Source: Chromatiales bacterium
Lineage (GTDB): Bacteria > Pseudomonadota > Gammaproteobacteria > CAMYNG01
Reading direction: 5' to 3'
NCBI GenBank assembly: GCA_027021685.1
Contig: JALUTW010000485.1
Span: 1 to 5,602, forward strand
Length of the DNA stretch: 5,602 nt
Numbering within the stretch: the first letter of the stretch is position 1; the number at the start of each line of letters is the position of its first letter. A program made the translations under genes and the position numbers. The notes beneath the pieces are model-generated. The model searched no databases, was not told the DNA's origin, and saw only the letters and a program-made list of their open reading frames with translations. Shown here in pieces: positions 5,297 through 5,602 of the stretch.

Positions 5297-5602
5297 TCAG
5301 GCCGGCGGCTCGCCGGCGCCGGCGATGCTCTCGATGATGGGGCAGCCGCCGCCGTCTCCCTCCCGGCAGCGGGTGATGAGCTGTTCCAGGGTGCGGTGCA
5401 GGGCCTGGAGGTCGCGGATCTGGGCCGCGATCCGGGCGCACTTGCGTTCGGCGCGCCGGCGCACGTCGTCGCAGGCCCCGTCGCCCAGGGCCAGGAGCTC
5501 GCCGATCTCCTGCAGGGTGAAGCCCAGGCGCTGGGCACGCTTGATGAAGCGTATCCGGTCCACGGTCTCGGGCGGATAGTGGCGGTAGCCCCCGGTGGGC
5601 CG
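5297..5602 (-). CDS. MerR-family metal-responsive transcriptional regulator (5' end cut by window)
   Basis: The frame is open to the right edge and ends with TGA at 5297-5299. It shows 101 C-terminal residues; the start and most of the winged helix-turn-helix, roughly 35-40 residues, lie outside. Visible are the wing motif PTGGYRHYP (2-10), then RIRFIKRAQRLGFTLQEIGE (16-35), the dimerisation helix, and CPIIESI (87-93). MerR proteins bind as dimers to long-spacer promoters and activate when metal binds near the helix end. Candidate ligands are C44 (aligning with C82 of Tn501 MerR), C79 and C87. C44 is the Cys expected in regulators of divalent ions (Hg, Pb, Zn, Cd), where CueR has Ser. C79-x7-C87 has CueR loop length, so the metal cannot be named. 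The GTG at 5563 is internal. The gene lies 132 nt upstream of the chemoreceptor on the same strand. Confidence 0.9.
   Translation of the reverse strand, partial: RPTGGYRHYPPETVDRIRFIKRAQRLGFTLQEIGELLALGDGACDDVRRRAERKCARIAAQIRDLQALHRTLEQLITRCREGDGGGCPIIESIAGAGEPPA

Noticed and set aside
5301..5317. GCCGGCG-GCT-CGCCGGC inverted repeat near the end of the metal-regulator gene, considered as its terminator
   Set aside because: It lies within the coding sequence and has no T-run after it on the minus strand; such GC palindromes are common at this base composition.

Overview
The window is about two-thirds G+C and gene-dense. Its gene content suggests a motile, facultatively anaerobic gammaproteobacterium, perhaps a Chromatiales or Ectothiorhodospiraceae relative. 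That placement is an inference from HemN, Nfi and receptor protein style, the FNR-type and FliA-type promoter signals and the base composition; no species can be named.

Layout. Five of the six genes are on the minus strand. From right to left: (a) the 3' two-thirds of a MerR-family metal regulator, cut by the right edge (5297-5602); (b) a 132-nt gap with a strong sigma-28 (FliA) promoter and an 8-bp leader hairpin, leading into a chemoreceptor with two membrane helices, almost no periplasmic part and a C-terminal CZB zinc-binding domain (3650-5164); (c) endonuclease V (nfi), the only plus-strand gene (2943-3662), whose 3' end overlaps the receptor gene tail to tail by 13 bp; (d) a 54-bp divergent intergenic region with a 9-of-10 FNR/ANR/DNR box and a matching -10; (e) a secreted diheme cytochrome c fused to a C-terminal DUF302 domain (1797-2888), overlapping by ATGA the start of (f) a second, free-standing secreted DUF302 protein (1342-1800); (g) after 92 nt with its own -10, hemN for oxygen-independent coproporphyrinogen III oxidase (1249 leftwards, about 40 residues cut off by the left edge).

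How the genes may work together. The FNR-type box sits at the class II position for the cytochrome-DUF302 pair, so that pair is predicted to be induced when oxygen is low or nitrogen oxides are present. HemN makes heme precursor without oxygen, which suits c-type cytochrome synthesis under those conditions. Endonuclease V repairs deaminated purines, including nitrosative damage from nitrate/nitrite respiration, and its start codon is 6 bp from the same box. The left half therefore reads as an anaerobic or nitrosative module with an uncharacterised cytochrome-DUF302 component. The right half pairs a thiol-metal regulator with a zinc-thiol chemoreceptor driven by the flagellar sigma factor. No RNA genes, mobile elements, CRISPR arrays or long repeats were seen.
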